Shown one piece after another: positions 50,461 through 59,126 of a DNA stretch of 64,000 nucleotides; position 1 is the first letter of the stretch, and each line of letters opens with the position of its first letter. A program made the translations under genes and the position numbers. The notes beneath the pieces were generated by a model that did no database searches, was not told where the DNA came from, and worked only from the letters and a program-made list of their open reading frames with translations. This stretch comes from Lachnospiraceae bacterium. Lineage in GTDB: Bacteria; Bacillota; Clostridia; Lachnospirales; Lachnospiraceae. The stretch covers positions 62,001 through 126,000 of the forward strand of contig CAJTDN010000013.1 of assembly GCA_910574865.1 (NCBI GenBank). Reading direction: 5' to 3'.

Positions 50461-51807
50461 ATGGAGGATGAAAAAATGGCAAATAATCATGAAATTAACA
50501 AAGGGATTGATATTAGGGATTCTAAGAACTGGGGATTTGAGACGAGGCAGTTACATATAGGGCAGGAGCAGGCCGATCCTGCGACGGACGCGAGGGCGGT
50601 TCCGATTTATGCCTCGACATCGTATGTGTTCCATGATTCACGGCATGCGGCCGACCGCTTCGGCCTGCGGGACGCGGGAAATATTTATGGGAGGCTGACA
50701 AATCCCACGCAGGACGTGTTCGAGCAACGCATCGCCTCTTTGGAAGGCGGCGTGGCGGCACTGGCGGTGGCGAGCGGAGCGGCGGCCATCAGTTACACGT
50801 TCCAGGCGTTGGCGAAGGCGGGGGAGCACATCGTGGCCTCCAAGACGATTTATGGCGGGACATACAATCTGCTCGCCCATACGCTTCCATTAACGAACAA
50901 TATCAGCACGACGTTCGTCGATTCGGAGGTGGAAGGTTCGTTTGCGGCGGCCATCCAGGAGAATACGAAAGCGATTTTCGTGGAAACGCTCGGAAATCCC
51001 AATTCAAACTTGGTGGACTTGGAGGAGTTGGCCAAGGTGGCGCATGAACATGGTATCCCATTGGTGGTGGACTCCACGTTCGCGACCCCGTACCTGATTC
51101 GCCCGATAGAATATGGGGCGGACATCGTGGTACATTCCGCGACGAAGTTCATCGGAGGACATGGCACGGCGATTGGTGGCGTGATTGTCGACGGCGGGAA
51201 ATTTGACTGGAAGACTTCCGGGAAATACCCTTGGATTTCAGAGGCAAATCCGAGCTACCATGGCATTTCTTTCGCGGACGCGGTGGGCGCGTCGGCTTTC
51301 GTGACATACATCCGGGCTATTTTGCTGCGCGATACCGGCGCGACGCTTTCCCCCTTCCATGCGTTTGTGTTCCTGCAGGGGCTGGAGACGTTGTCGCTTC
51401 GCGTGGAGCGTCATGTGGAAAATGCGTTAAAAATCGTGGAATATTTGGCGAGCCATCCACAAGTGGAAGCGGTGCACCACCCCTCGCTTCCAAGTGAGCC
51501 GAGCCACGAATTGTATCGGAAGTATTTGCCGGACGGCGGCGGATCCATTTTCACGTTTGAAATCAAGGGGGATGGGAAGACCGCTCAGAAGTTCATCGAC
51601 AATCTGGCGATATTTTCCCTGCTGGCAAACGTGGCCGACGTGAAGTCGCTCGTCATTCATCCGGCGACGACCACGCACAGCCAGTGCACGGAGGAGGAGC
51701 TTCTCGACCAGGGCATCAAGAAAAATACCATCCGCTTGTCGATTGGCGTTGAGAAGGTGGGGGATTTGATTGCGGCGCTTGACGCGGCATTTGAGGCGGT
51801 AAAATAG
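50461..51807 (+). CDS. metY: O-acetylhomoserine aminocarboxypropyltransferase (MetY), copy 2
   Basis: A 448-residue PLP enzyme nearly identical to the MetY at 18761-20107, with HIGQEQADPATDARAVPIY, VVDSTFATPYL and the lysine in VVHSATKFIGGHGTAIGG. GAAAGGA precedes ATG 50461; a frame opening 24 bases earlier also exists here but is closed by a stop in copy 1, so the ATG shared by both is chosen. Its upstream 100 bases, including terminator and promoter, match copy 1. Two copies could raise homocysteine/methionine synthesis capacity. Confidence 0.93.
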   Translation: MEDEKMANNHEINKGIDIRDSKNWGFETRQLHIGQEQADPATDARAVPIYASTSYVFHDSRHAADRFGLRDAGNIYGRLTNPTQDVFEQRIASLEGGVAALAVASGAAAISYTFQALAKAGEHIVASKTIYGGTYNLLAHTLPLTNNISTTFVDSEVEGSFAAAIQENTKAIFVETLGNPNSNLVDLEELAKVAHEHGIPLVVDSTFATPYLIRPIEYGADIVVHSATKFIGGHGTAIGGVIVDGGKFDWKTSGKYPWISEANPSYHGISFADAVGASAFVTYIRAILLRDTGATLSPFHAFVFLQGLETLSLRVERHVENALKIVEYLASHPQVEAVHHPSLPSEPSHELYRKYLPDGGGSIFTFEIKGDGKTAQKFIDNLAIFSLLANVADVKSLVIHPATTTHSQCTEEELLDQGIKKNTIRLSIGVEKVGDLIAALDAAFEAVK

Positions 51808-51935
51808 ATATTATTATAGATAGGCATCATGATAGATAAGCATTATGATTGAAATAAGCGTTCCATCAAGAAGCAGGGTTGTCGAGAGTGGATATTTCAC
51901 GACAACCCTTTCGTTCGTTTTTCGTGTTGACACAG

Positions 51936-52976
51936 TTATAGGGAAATGCATAGTTCCATGTCCCCCATGGTTTTTACGTGGAACGTGATTCGCCACCGCA
52001 CTTCCTTGACGGGCGTGAAATGCAGGGCGGAGCAAGCCATGTGGCGGCCGGGGACGGGGCTTTTCCCGGTTAGGAAGACGGCCGTCGGGCCGTCCGCGCC
52101 CGCACTGGTTCTGGAAGGACTTTTGCCGCCGTTTCCCGGTTCGCCCGGCTCTTTCTTACGCGGGGAATCCCCTTGCGACTGGTCGCAGACATAGAGCACG
52201 TTCTTCTCAATTTCCGGCGACACGCCGTAAGAAAGCGTCTGCGCGTGTTCGGGATAGCACATGTCCTTTTCTCCAATCTCATCGAAGCTTTGCCAAAACT
52301 GTTCGCATCCATATAAGGTTAACACATACTCCTGCCCGGTCGCCGGGTGCGCGGTCTTGATTTCCGTGGGAAATGTCTGGGTCGCGTCGGTCGTAAAATA
52401 ACCCGTGGTGACAGAAATTTCGCGGGCGTGCAGTATGAGGGAAAGCTGCCGCGGCGTACACGTCGGGGGCTGCTTCCGGTAAAAAGACAGCCGTTCAAAA
52501 TGCCAGCAAAGCATCCGGTCGCACCCATAGGCGGCCATCAATTTTTCCGCGTCTTCGTCATTGCACCAAGTCTCGACGGCTTCCTCCGCTTTTTGGGCCT
52601 CCGCTTGTAGAAATTCCACGGGATACCATAGGATGGAGCCAAAGGCCCGTGACCGCAGCGGCTGCCCGTCAAGGCACAGGTCGGCCGAGAAATCCTTGCA
52701 GGCCGGGTTGTCGGCTTCCATCTCTTCATAATCCTCGTGTGTTTTCAAAGAAAGCCGCCGCTTTCGGTTCCATTTTTGGAGGAAGGCCTGCATGTCCGAT
52801 ATCGAAAAATGGGTGCAGACGTCCATCACGACGGTGGAGTCGTTATAATAAATCGCCGGGATGAAAAGTTCGTTTGCACCCCAGGAAAAGGTGTAGTTGA
52901 CGGGAAGCTTGGCCAACTTGTCCTTGGATTTTCCCTTGCCCCAGATGTTGCCGTTTTGAGTGTCATATACGTCCAT
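51936..52976 (-). CDS. Unknown protein, DUF-like
   Basis: A 346-residue soluble protein starting MDVYDTQNGNIWGKGKSKDK with CCTCCT (minus-strand AGGAGG, 52984-52989) just upstream. I do not recognise the family. It contains FSWGANELFIPAIYYNDST, VEFLQAEAQKAEEAVETWCN and ALQHTLSYGVSPEIEKNVLY-like segment QTLSYGVSPEIEKNVLYVC. A copy of the last segment is fused to a Uma2 fragment at 30728-30814, and a Uma2 fragment lies upstream at 53152-53217, so the two families travel together. Function unknown. Confidence 0.65.
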   Translation of the reverse strand: MDVYDTQNGNIWGKGKSKDKLAKLPVNYTFSWGANELFIPAIYYNDSTVVMDVCTHFSISDMQAFLQKWNRKRRLSLKTHEDYEEMEADNPACKDFSADLCLDGQPLRSRAFGSILWYPVEFLQAEAQKAEEAVETWCNDEDAEKLMAAYGCDRMLCWHFERLSFYRKQPPTCTPRQLSLILHAREISVTTGYFTTDATQTFPTEIKTAHPATGQEYVLTLYGCEQFWQSFDEIGEKDMCYPEHAQTLSYGVSPEIEKNVLYVCDQSQGDSPRKKEPGEPGNGGKSPSRTSAGADGPTAVFLTGKSPVPGRHMACSALHFTPVKEVRWRITFHVKTMGDMELCISL

Positions 52977-53151
52977 GTCGTTTCCTCCTGGTATATCGGC
53001 GCGTCCATTTTTAGACGGACCGGCTGAATAGTGACTATTTTGTTGCAATCCGCGGCCGGTTGAACCGTGAACTGTAACCATTTTACAGTAATGCCATAAG
53101 AAAAACAAGGGAGGGAAGGACGCCCTGCTATTGGGCGGGAACATGACGGAA
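52977..53151. other. Intergenic region with palindromes
   Basis: Holds the Shine-Dalgarno of the minus-strand unknown gene and a palindromic stretch at 53042-53088. No gene seen here. Confidence 0.4.
53042..53088. repeat. Palindromic repeat related to 15213-15246
   Basis: The stretch contains GCCGGTTGAACCG (53054-53066) and, next, ACTGTAA/TTACAGT (53071-53088), two adjacent hairpins. GGCCGGTT and CCGTGAA occur also at 15221-15238. Confidence 0.45.
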
Positions 53152-53217
53152 ATTGCCGCCCCGTTTGCGGTGTTTTTAAACAAGGATTCTCATAATTATT
53201 TAGAACCCGACCTCTCC
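53152..53217 (+). pseudogene. Fragment of a Uma2-type gene
   Basis: The plus-strand frame reads IAAPFAVFLNKDSHNYLEPD then LS, matching residues 65-87 of the Uma2 protein at 31298-31843 (APFAVFLNKDAHNYLEPDLS). It begins and ends abruptly, with no start codon or rest of the gene, so it is a remnant. Confidence 0.8.
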
Positions 53218-53223
53218 ATTTGC

Positions 53224-53297
53224 GCCGTACTGCCCTCTGTACACCGACGTTAGCATCAATGAACAGACGGCGTGCTGCCTTCTGTACATCAACGTCA
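53224..53297. repeat. Imperfect 28-base direct repeat beside proB
   Basis: GCCGTACTGCCCTCTGTACA (53224 onward) recurs with changes as GGCGTGCTGCCTTCTGTACA (53269 onward), each followed by a C-A/T-C-A/G-ACGT end. The second unit reaches the proB stop codon. Read on the minus strand it gives VQKAARRLF and VQRAVRRKW; no gene is evident. Confidence 0.5.
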
Positions 53298-54092
53298 TAG
53301 TTTTCCGATAAACCTCGTCCCCACTTCTTTCCCTTCGACGATGTCATAAATCCGCTCGGGGTGTTTCCCGTTCGTAATCACGGTCTCGATTCCCTGGTTT
53401 ATCGCCAGCGTGGCGGCTTGTAATTTCGTCTTCATGCCACCCGTCCCGCGCCTGGAGCCGGCGCTTCCCGCAGCTTGGTACAAGCTTTCGTCAATGTGCT
53501 CGATCTTGGAAATCAGCCGGGCATCGGAAAACAGCCGCGGATCCTTGTCGTATAGGCCCTCGATGTCGGAGAGGATGATGAGCTTGGAAGCCTGGCAAAG
53601 TACCGCCACGACCGCTGAAAGCATGTCGTTGTCTCCAAACAATCTTTCCTCGGACTCGATTTCCGAATAACTGACGGAATCATTCTCATTTACCACGGGA
53701 ATCACGTTCATTTCCAAAAGGGAGTTAAACGTGTTGATGAGGTTTTCTTTCTTGTCCTCTTTCTCGATGTCCTCCGCGTTTAACAAAATTTGGCCAATCG
53801 TCTTGTCATAATCGCCGAAAAACTTGTCATATAGGAACATGATCCGGCATTGCCCGACGGCGGCGGCCGCTTGTTTCAGGCGCATGCTTTCCGGCTTCGT
53901 CTTCATTCCCAGCTTGTGCATGCCCACGGCGATGGCTCCGGAGGACACCAGAATCACTTCGTAGCCCTTGTTCTGGATGTCCGACAAGACGCAGGCGAGC
54001 TTGTCGAAGGCCTTGAAGTCGCTAAGGCCCATTTCGTTCGTCAAGGTGGAAGTTCCGACCTTGACCACGATTCGATTATGATAATGTGTCAT
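53295..54092 (-). CDS. proB: Glutamate 5-kinase
   Basis: A 265-residue cytosolic kinase for the first step of proline synthesis. The N-terminus RIVVKVGTSTLTNE is the ATP-loop of the amino-acid-kinase fold; VSSGAIAVGMHKLG, NENDSVSYSEIE (glutamate site) and GTGGMKTKLQAA (phosphate loop) follow. The PUA domain present in many ProB proteins is absent, the normal short Firmicute form. No proA or proC gene is nearby in the window. Its stop falls in a direct repeat, and a 430-base repeat-rich gap precedes its start. Confidence 0.93.
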   Translation of the reverse strand: MTHYHNRIVVKVGTSTLTNEMGLSDFKAFDKLACVLSDIQNKGYEVILVSSGAIAVGMHKLGMKTKPESMRLKQAAAAVGQCRIMFLYDKFFGDYDKTIGQILLNAEDIEKEDKKENLINTFNSLLEMNVIPVVNENDSVSYSEIESEERLFGDNDMLSAVVAVLCQASKLIILSDIEGLYDKDPRLFSDARLISKIEHIDESLYQAAGSAGSRRGTGGMKTKLQAATLAINQGIETVITNGKHPERIYDIVEGKEVGTRFIGKL

Positions 54093-54520
54093 GTTTTCTA
54101 CCTCGGTTTCTTGAATTTTTTTGTCTTTTCGTTTATTATGATACCAGGGGTCAAAAAATCATGCGTTCCATGCTTGCATGGAAAAGCATGACTATGGAAC
54201 CCGCAAAACACCGAAAAGTAGCCATTTTCCGTAGGGAAATGAGCGGATTTGAGGTGTTTTAGAGTTGAGCCGCTTCGTTTTGAGCGGCGATACGAGCAAT
54301 AAGCGGAGCGCTTGCGAGTCGGTTTGCACCGCAAACCGAAAGCGTGGGAGCACGTAGTGCGGAGCAACTCGTGGGTATCATGGGGTCAAAACGTGTTTTA
54401 ACCCCAACATCTTATTATGAAAGATGGCAAATGCTGAAAATAATTTTCCGATTGAAAGAATATCACCATGTGGGAAAAAAGTCAATCTTTTTAGGATGAA
54501 ATATTGAACGGGGTGACGGT
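54093..54520. other. Repeat-rich divergent intergenic region
   Basis: Between proB and the response regulator lies a composite of palindromes at 54138-54418 (separate entry), then A+T-rich DNA. No gene seen; the regulator gene has a weak Shine-Dalgarno (GGGGTGA). Confidence 0.45.
54138..54418. repeat. Composite palindromic element
   Basis: Left ATGATACC (54138-54145) and right GGTATCAT (54374-54381) are inverted arms. After the left arm come TCATGC and the core TTCCATGCTTGCATGGAA (54166-54183). The middle holds AAAACACC (54205-54212) with GGTGTTTT (54253-54260) and several GCGGAGC/GCTTGCG-like stems, and the right end holds GGGGTCAAAAC/GTTTTAACCCC (54382-54405). It is larger than the simple repeats and resembles a MITE with inserted structured RNA. 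Confidence 0.65.
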
Positions 54521-55192
54521 ATGAAATTATTATATGCGGAAGATGAACGTGCCATGTCGGAGGCGGTTGTGGACATACTGACGTACCACAAATATATCGT
54601 GGACGCGGTTTATGACGGCGAGGACGCGTACTTTTACGCGAAGTCGGAGCAGTATGACGGTTTGATTCTGGACATCATGATGCCGAAAATGAGCGGGCTC
54701 GAAGTGCTGGAGAGGCTGCGGCACGAGGGTTGCCGCACGCCCGTCTTGCTTTTGACGGCGAAGGCGGAAATCGAGGACCAGGTGGAGGGGCTCGACCTCG
54801 GCGCGGATGATTACCTGCCAAAGCCGTTTCCGATGGAACTTTTGCTGGCACGGGTTCGCGCCATGCTCCGCCGCAGGGAGGAGTACACGCCGAACGTGCT
54901 TCGGTGCGGGAACATCGCGCTCAACCAGCAGAGTTTCGAATTGTCGTGCGAGGGAAAGGCGGTCGCATTGCCGAGAATCGAGTACCAACTCATGGAACTG
55001 TTGATGCTGAACCAGGGGATGTTTCTCTCCACGGAGACATTGCTTTGTAAGGTGTGGGGTTACGAGACCGAGGCGGAGGTCGGCACGGTTTGGGTTTACA
55101 TTTCCTATTTGCGGAAACGATTGTCCGCGCTGGGCGCAAATGTAAGCATCGTCGCGAAGCGAAACATCGGGTATACCTTGTCAGACGCATAA
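54521..55192 (+). CDS. OmpR-family response regulator
   Basis: A 223-residue response regulator. The receiver domain has the acidic pair in YAEDERAMSE, phospho-aspartate in LILDIMMPKMSG (about residue 51) and lysine in LPKPFPME (about 101). The C-terminal winged helix (about 125-223) is of the OmpR/PhoB type, with FLSTETLLCKVWGYETEAEV. It would bind direct repeats spaced about eleven bases. The histidine kinase gene follows after 135 bases. A candidate box for it is at 58805-58822 before the VTC/CotH operon. Confidence 0.92.
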   Translation: MKLLYAEDERAMSEAVVDILTYHKYIVDAVYDGEDAYFYAKSEQYDGLILDIMMPKMSGLEVLERLRHEGCRTPVLLLTAKAEIEDQVEGLDLGADDYLPKPFPMELLLARVRAMLRRREEYTPNVLRCGNIALNQQSFELSCEGKAVALPRIEYQLMELLMLNQGMFLSTETLLCKVWGYETEAEVGTVWVYISYLRKRLSALGANVSIVAKRNIGYTLSDA

Positions 55193-55261
55193 GATTCATA
55201 TAATATAGAAGAAGGAGGCCGGTTTTTTCATAGGGTAATGCCATTAAGTCTTCTGTATATA

Positions 55262-55290
55262 TTGACCTGATGGCATGAAATAGGTAATAG
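55262..55290 (+). promoter_or_regulatory. Possible internal promoter before the histidine kinase
   Basis: TTGACC (55262-55267), 17-base spacer, TAATAG (55285-55290). It would give the kinase its own transcript. ATGCCAT/ATGGCAT (55243-55278) form a hairpin around it. Support is moderate to weak. Confidence 0.35.
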
Positions 55291-55327
55291 CAAGTCAAAC
55301 AAGTATCACAAGATTTGAGGTAGTGAA

Positions 55328-56791
55328 ATGATACGGACATTACAGAAAAAATTTATCGTCACTTCAATGACGGCGATTACGGTGCTTCTTCTCCTGCTTC
55401 TGGGAGCGATTAACGTGGTCAACATCCGGGTCGTCGGGAACGAAATGGACGTGGCGTTGAACATTATTGCAGAGAACGAGGGCAATGCGCAGAATTTGGC
55501 ACCAAGGCCGTTGCTGGAGCCGTTGCCGGAAGACGGGGCGGGGACGCCATCGAAGGACGGGACGGAAGTGTCATCGGAAGACGGGGCCGGGATACAACCG
55601 CAGCCTCCGAAGGGACGGGAACCCTGGATGGCGGATGGATTTTCTTTCCCGGAATTATTCATGAACGGGCCAAAAAACGACGATGACATTTTTCTTTCTT
55701 CTAATTTCTTTGTCGTGCGCTTTAACGAAAATGGGCGAATCGTCTATGTGGACACGAGGCGCACGTCGGCCGTGGGGGAGTCGGAGGCGACGCATCTGGC
55801 ATCGACCGTGTTTGAGGGCGGTGAGGAAGACGGAAAAGAGGGGAAATACCGTTATCGCGTGGTCAGGTCGCGGGAAAACGGCGGCACGACCATTGTCTTT
55901 TTAGATGCGTCGAGTGGAATCGTTTCATATATCCGTGTCCTTGTTCTTTCCGGCGGCGTTGGCATCGTCTGCTGGGGATTGATGCTTTTGCTCGTGACGC
56001 TGCTTTCAAAAAAGGCGATTCGTCCAATTGCGGAAAACATGGAGCGGCAAAAGCGGTTCGTTACGAACGCGGGTCATGAAATCAAGACGCCGCTCGCCAT
56101 CATCCAATCGAACACCGAGGCGATGGAGCTTTATAACGGGGAAAATAAATGGAGCAAAAACATCAAGGAGCAGACGGGGCGGCTGTCCGATTTGATGCAA
56201 AACCTCCTCCTGCTCGCCCGCATGGACGAGGGCAACCTGCAAGTGTCGGTTTCACGGTTTTCCTTTAGCGAATTGTTGGAGGAAATGGTACGGGGATTCC
56301 TGCAGCCGATGGAGATGAAGGGTATTTGCCTGCAAAAAGAAATTTCGCAGGAGGTGTTCTTGTACGCCGATAAAAAGCACGTGGAACAACTGATTTCCAT
56401 CTTGCTGGATAATGCCGTGAAATATACGAATCCGGCTGGACGGATTTGGATTGGCCTGCATAAGACAAATGGGAAAGTGTTGTTTCAAGTGCAAAATACG
56501 TGCGACGGACTGCCGGAGGCTGTGCCGGAGAAGCTTTTTGACCGTTTTTACCGCGCCGACGAGGCACGGACGCGGGAAAGCGTGCGGGAAGGCGAAAATG
56601 CACGGGAGAATGCGGGTGAAAGCATGGATCGCGGTGCACGGGAAGGAATTTGTAAAAGTGGCGGATATGGAATCGGGCTGTCAATGGCGAAATCCCTCGC
56701 GGGCGCGAACGGCGGAAAAGTATATGCAAAATATTTGCAGGAAAGCGAAGGAATCGTCTTTGTGGCGGAATTCAAAAACTCCCGCGGCTGA
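55328..56791 (+). CDS. Sensor histidine kinase
   Basis: A 487-residue membrane sensor kinase partner of the response regulator upstream. A helix (about 10-32) leads to an extracellular part (about 33-200) containing a low-complexity Pro/Glu/Asp-rich stretch, then a second helix (about 201-224) and kinase core: FVTNAGHEIKTPLAIIQ (phospho-histidine), ILLDNAVKYTNPAG (N box), and GYGIGLSMAKSLAGANGG (G box). Between N and G boxes a repetitive R/E/A-rich insertion (TRESVREGENARENAG) enlarges the ATP lid. GAGGTAGTGAA precedes the ATG. The signal is unknown; a wall or polyphosphate state is suggested by the target operon. Confidence 0.9.
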   Translation: MIRTLQKKFIVTSMTAITVLLLLLLGAINVVNIRVVGNEMDVALNIIAENEGNAQNLAPRPLLEPLPEDGAGTPSKDGTEVSSEDGAGIQPQPPKGREPWMADGFSFPELFMNGPKNDDDIFLSSNFFVVRFNENGRIVYVDTRRTSAVGESEATHLASTVFEGGEEDGKEGKYRYRVVRSRENGGTTIVFLDASSGIVSYIRVLVLSGGVGIVCWGLMLLLVTLLSKKAIRPIAENMERQKRFVTNAGHEIKTPLAIIQSNTEAMELYNGENKWSKNIKEQTGRLSDLMQNLLLLARMDEGNLQVSVSRFSFSELLEEMVRGFLQPMEMKGICLQKEISQEVFLYADKKHVEQLISILLDNAVKYTNPAGRIWIGLHKTNGKVLFQVQNTCDGLPEAVPEKLFDRFYRADEARTRESVREGENARENAGESMDRGAREGICKSGGYGIGLSMAKSLAGANGGKVYAKYLQESEGIVFVAEFKNSRG

Positions 56792-56807
56792 TTCATGCTT
56801 TTATTCT

Positions 56808-58643
56808 TTATTTCCCGATGCCGTCGAGGGGAATCTGCCGTATCTCCCATGTACCGTCCGGGTGCAGCGTGACAAGCTCCGCGCCCCGTTGGGCCGTGTC
56901 GTTCTCAATGCCCGGCATCGCCAGATAATCAATGCTCATTCCATACGTGAGGCGGATTCCCTTGTATTCAAGCGACATGTTGTTATAATGGTCGTGGCCG
57001 CAAAAGACGGCCTTGGTGCTGCCAAGCTTGAGCATGCTGTCAAAGAGTTTGCTCGGGTAATCGGAACAGCACACCTTGTCAATCATTTTCTCATTGTTTT
57101 CACCAAAATAATAGGTCACCTCGTCACTGCCTTGTTCGTAAAGCTCGTAGGCGGTGCGGTATTGCTGCAGAGGGATGTGGAAAAATACCATTGACGATAT
57201 TGGGCGGCCCTCTTCCTTTTGCAGGCGTTTGACTTCCTGCTCGTACCATTCGACCTGGTCGTCCCGGATGTAGTCGTAAACATTGATTCCCTCGTTCGTG
57301 TACGCGTTTGAGTCGATGAGGAAAATTGCCTGGTTCAGCGTTCCGTCGCCGTTGCGGATTTCAATCAACTGGTTGTTCCTGCCGGTAACGTCGGGCTGGG
57401 TATAGGGATACAATAGGTTCCTGGAGGTTTTGTACGATAACGATTTGTAAAGTTCGTTGAGGTCGCCCTCCGACAACGTGGCCAGGTTTTCGGTGTCATG
57501 GTTCCCGTACGTGAACGCCCAGGGAATGTCCACGTTCCGCATGAAGGCGGCAAACTGGCCCACTGGGGCCGCATTGTTTAATGACAAGGACATGATTCCC
57601 ATGGGAAATGTCAAATCCCCCGTCACGATGACGAGGTCGGGCCGCGTGTACTCGATTTCGGCATACACGGCCTTCAGCGCCTTTAAGTCCTTGCGGAGAG
57701 AATAAAGGCTGCCGCCAAGGTGGATGTCCGTGAGGTGGAGGATTTTAAAGTCCTCCGTGGAGGAAACAATCGTGTAGACGCCGGTTTCCTCGTCATAGGA
57801 AATGGCATGCTCGTCGTGTTCGACCACGGGCAGCGAGTTGATGTATGGTTGCGTGTACCAGGTGTCCCTATGGAGCCTGGAGTAGCCTGAAGTGAGTACG
57901 ATGACGGCCGTCACGGCGGCGATTCGCTTCGGGTTTACCGTCAGGTTTTGAAACGTGATTTTCTTCCTCAGCGTAAGGTCGTAAAGGAGCACTAAGGCGG
58001 CAAAAATGACGCAGGCGGTGAGGAAGATGTTTACAAAATGGCCGAAGGCATTTCCGGCGAGCAGGGTGATGGCGATGGCCGTCATCTGGTACGCTGCGGA
58101 GAATAAAGTCATTCCCGCCAGGTGCCTTTTTTGTTTTCGGAGCAACTCCTCGTCAAGGCTCTTGATGCGGTTTCGCACCAGCTTGTGGCATAAGAAATTT
58201 TTGATGCAGAGGTACAAGGGGACTTCCACGACGATGATGTTGGAAAAAATATTTTCCGCGAATTCATCGGGTTTGGATTTTCCAAAAAAGAGGAAGCTAA
58301 GTTCCAGCGCGATAAACATGGTGAAAATGGCGAAAAACAAGGCTATGCCGTTCAGCCTGCGTTTCGTGTACACGTCAAAAAGCGCGCGCAAATGCCGCGA
58401 CTCATCCGTGTCGTGTTCGTCTGGGAAATTCGTGCCTGCCGCGTTCTCTATCCGGATGACTTTGCGGTAAACAAAGGCTCCTCCGATAAAAAGCGCGCCC
58501 GCGTAAAGCAGGACCCACGGCGCCTGGGAAGGGGCGGCAAATAAGTCATAGATGAACCAGGCCAGTTCAACCATGGCCGCCGTGGCCAGGAATGAAGCGA
58601 TATATATTCTTCGAAACTGTTTCTTGAGAATCCGTTTTTCCAT
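56808..58643 (-). CDS. Membrane metallophosphoesterase
   Basis: A 611-residue protein. The N-terminal half has about six membrane helices (about 13-35, 40-58, 95-118, 134-155, 175-198, 205-230, 240-262), the C-terminal half a metallophosphoesterase domain: LHLTDIHLGGSLYS (D-x-H), VIVTGDLTFP, FTYGNHDTENL, and the histidines in VFFHIPLQQY and VFCGHDHYNN. Substrate unknown. It lies between the kinase (convergent end) and the VTC/CotH operon (divergent start), and its 5' end is close to the predicted response-regulator box, so it may share control. Confidence 0.88.
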   Translation of the reverse strand: MEKRILKKQFRRIYIASFLATAAMVELAWFIYDLFAAPSQAPWVLLYAGALFIGGAFVYRKVIRIENAAGTNFPDEHDTDESRHLRALFDVYTKRRLNGIALFFAIFTMFIALELSFLFFGKSKPDEFAENIFSNIIVVEVPLYLCIKNFLCHKLVRNRIKSLDEELLRKQKRHLAGMTLFSAAYQMTAIAITLLAGNAFGHFVNIFLTACVIFAALVLLYDLTLRKKITFQNLTVNPKRIAAVTAVIVLTSGYSRLHRDTWYTQPYINSLPVVEHDEHAISYDEETGVYTIVSSTEDFKILHLTDIHLGGSLYSLRKDLKALKAVYAEIEYTRPDLVIVTGDLTFPMGIMSLSLNNAAPVGQFAAFMRNVDIPWAFTYGNHDTENLATLSEGDLNELYKSLSYKTSRNLLYPYTQPDVTGRNNQLIEIRNGDGTLNQAIFLIDSNAYTNEGINVYDYIRDDQVEWYEQEVKRLQKEEGRPISSMVFFHIPLQQYRTAYELYEQGSDEVTYYFGENNEKMIDKVCCSDYPSKLFDSMLKLGSTKAVFCGHDHYNNMSLEYKGIRLTYGMSIDYLAMPGIENDTAQRGAELVTLHPDGTWEIRQIPLDGIGK

Positions 58644-58804
58644 TTCAACCTAAATTCCTCCTGAAATTCATGTTTAAAAGTTTAAACGAAAAGAGATAAA
58701 AAAGCAATATGATATGTGCGTTTGGTTAAAATGGATGTTTGTTTGGTTTTTGCTAATGGAATTTTTGTGTGCCATGGGAAATTTTTATGAAATCAATCCT
58801 AAGT

Positions 58805-58836
58805 CTAAGGTTCGCTTAAGGTAGGGATGCTATGAT
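58805..58836 (+). promoter_or_regulatory. Predicted response-regulator box and -10 of the VTC/CotH operon
   Basis: CTAAGGT (58805-58811) and TTAAGGT (58816-58822) are direct repeats with starts eleven bases apart, the spacing used by OmpR-type dimers. TATGAT (58831-58836) is a -10 nine bases downstream, with no -35, so activator dependence is expected. The likely regulator is the OmpR-type protein at 54521-55192. Site call is from sequence; the assignment is inference. Confidence 0.6.
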
Positions 58837-58838
58837 GA

Positions 58839-59108
58839 ACCTCGCCAAGTTGCAGGTAACTACATTCGCACGTAGGCACTCAAAGTACGAGTGCCAAGTG
58901 CTGATAAAGAAGAGGTTACGCTGCACTAGGCTCGAAAAGACCTCGCCAAGTTGCAGGTAACTACATTCGCACATAGGCACTCAAAGTACGAGTGCCAAGT
59001 GCACATAAAGAAGAGGTTACGCTGCACTAGGCTCGAAAAGACCTCGCCAAGTTGCAGGTAACTACATTCGCACGTAGGCACTCAAAGTACGAGTGCCAAG
59101 TGCTCATA
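58839..59108 (+). repeat. 101-bp tandem repeat in the operon leader, 2.7 copies
   Basis: Units start at 58839, 58940 and 59041 with a period of exactly 101. Each has ACCTCGCCAAGTTGCAGGTA, a GGCACTCAAAGTACGAGTGCC hairpin, and then AAGAGGTTACGCTGCACTAG; the third unit stops after the hairpin. Units differ in a few bases only. It is inside the 5' leader downstream of the predicted start site, so it would be transcribed as three hairpin modules. Confidence 0.9.
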
Positions 59109-59126
59109 GTAAGGGAGGTGTGTGAA

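Noticed and set aside
58839-59108. Possible CRISPR array
   Set aside because: The 101-base units are contiguous without variable spacers and only 2.7 copies occur; no cas gene is present in the window.
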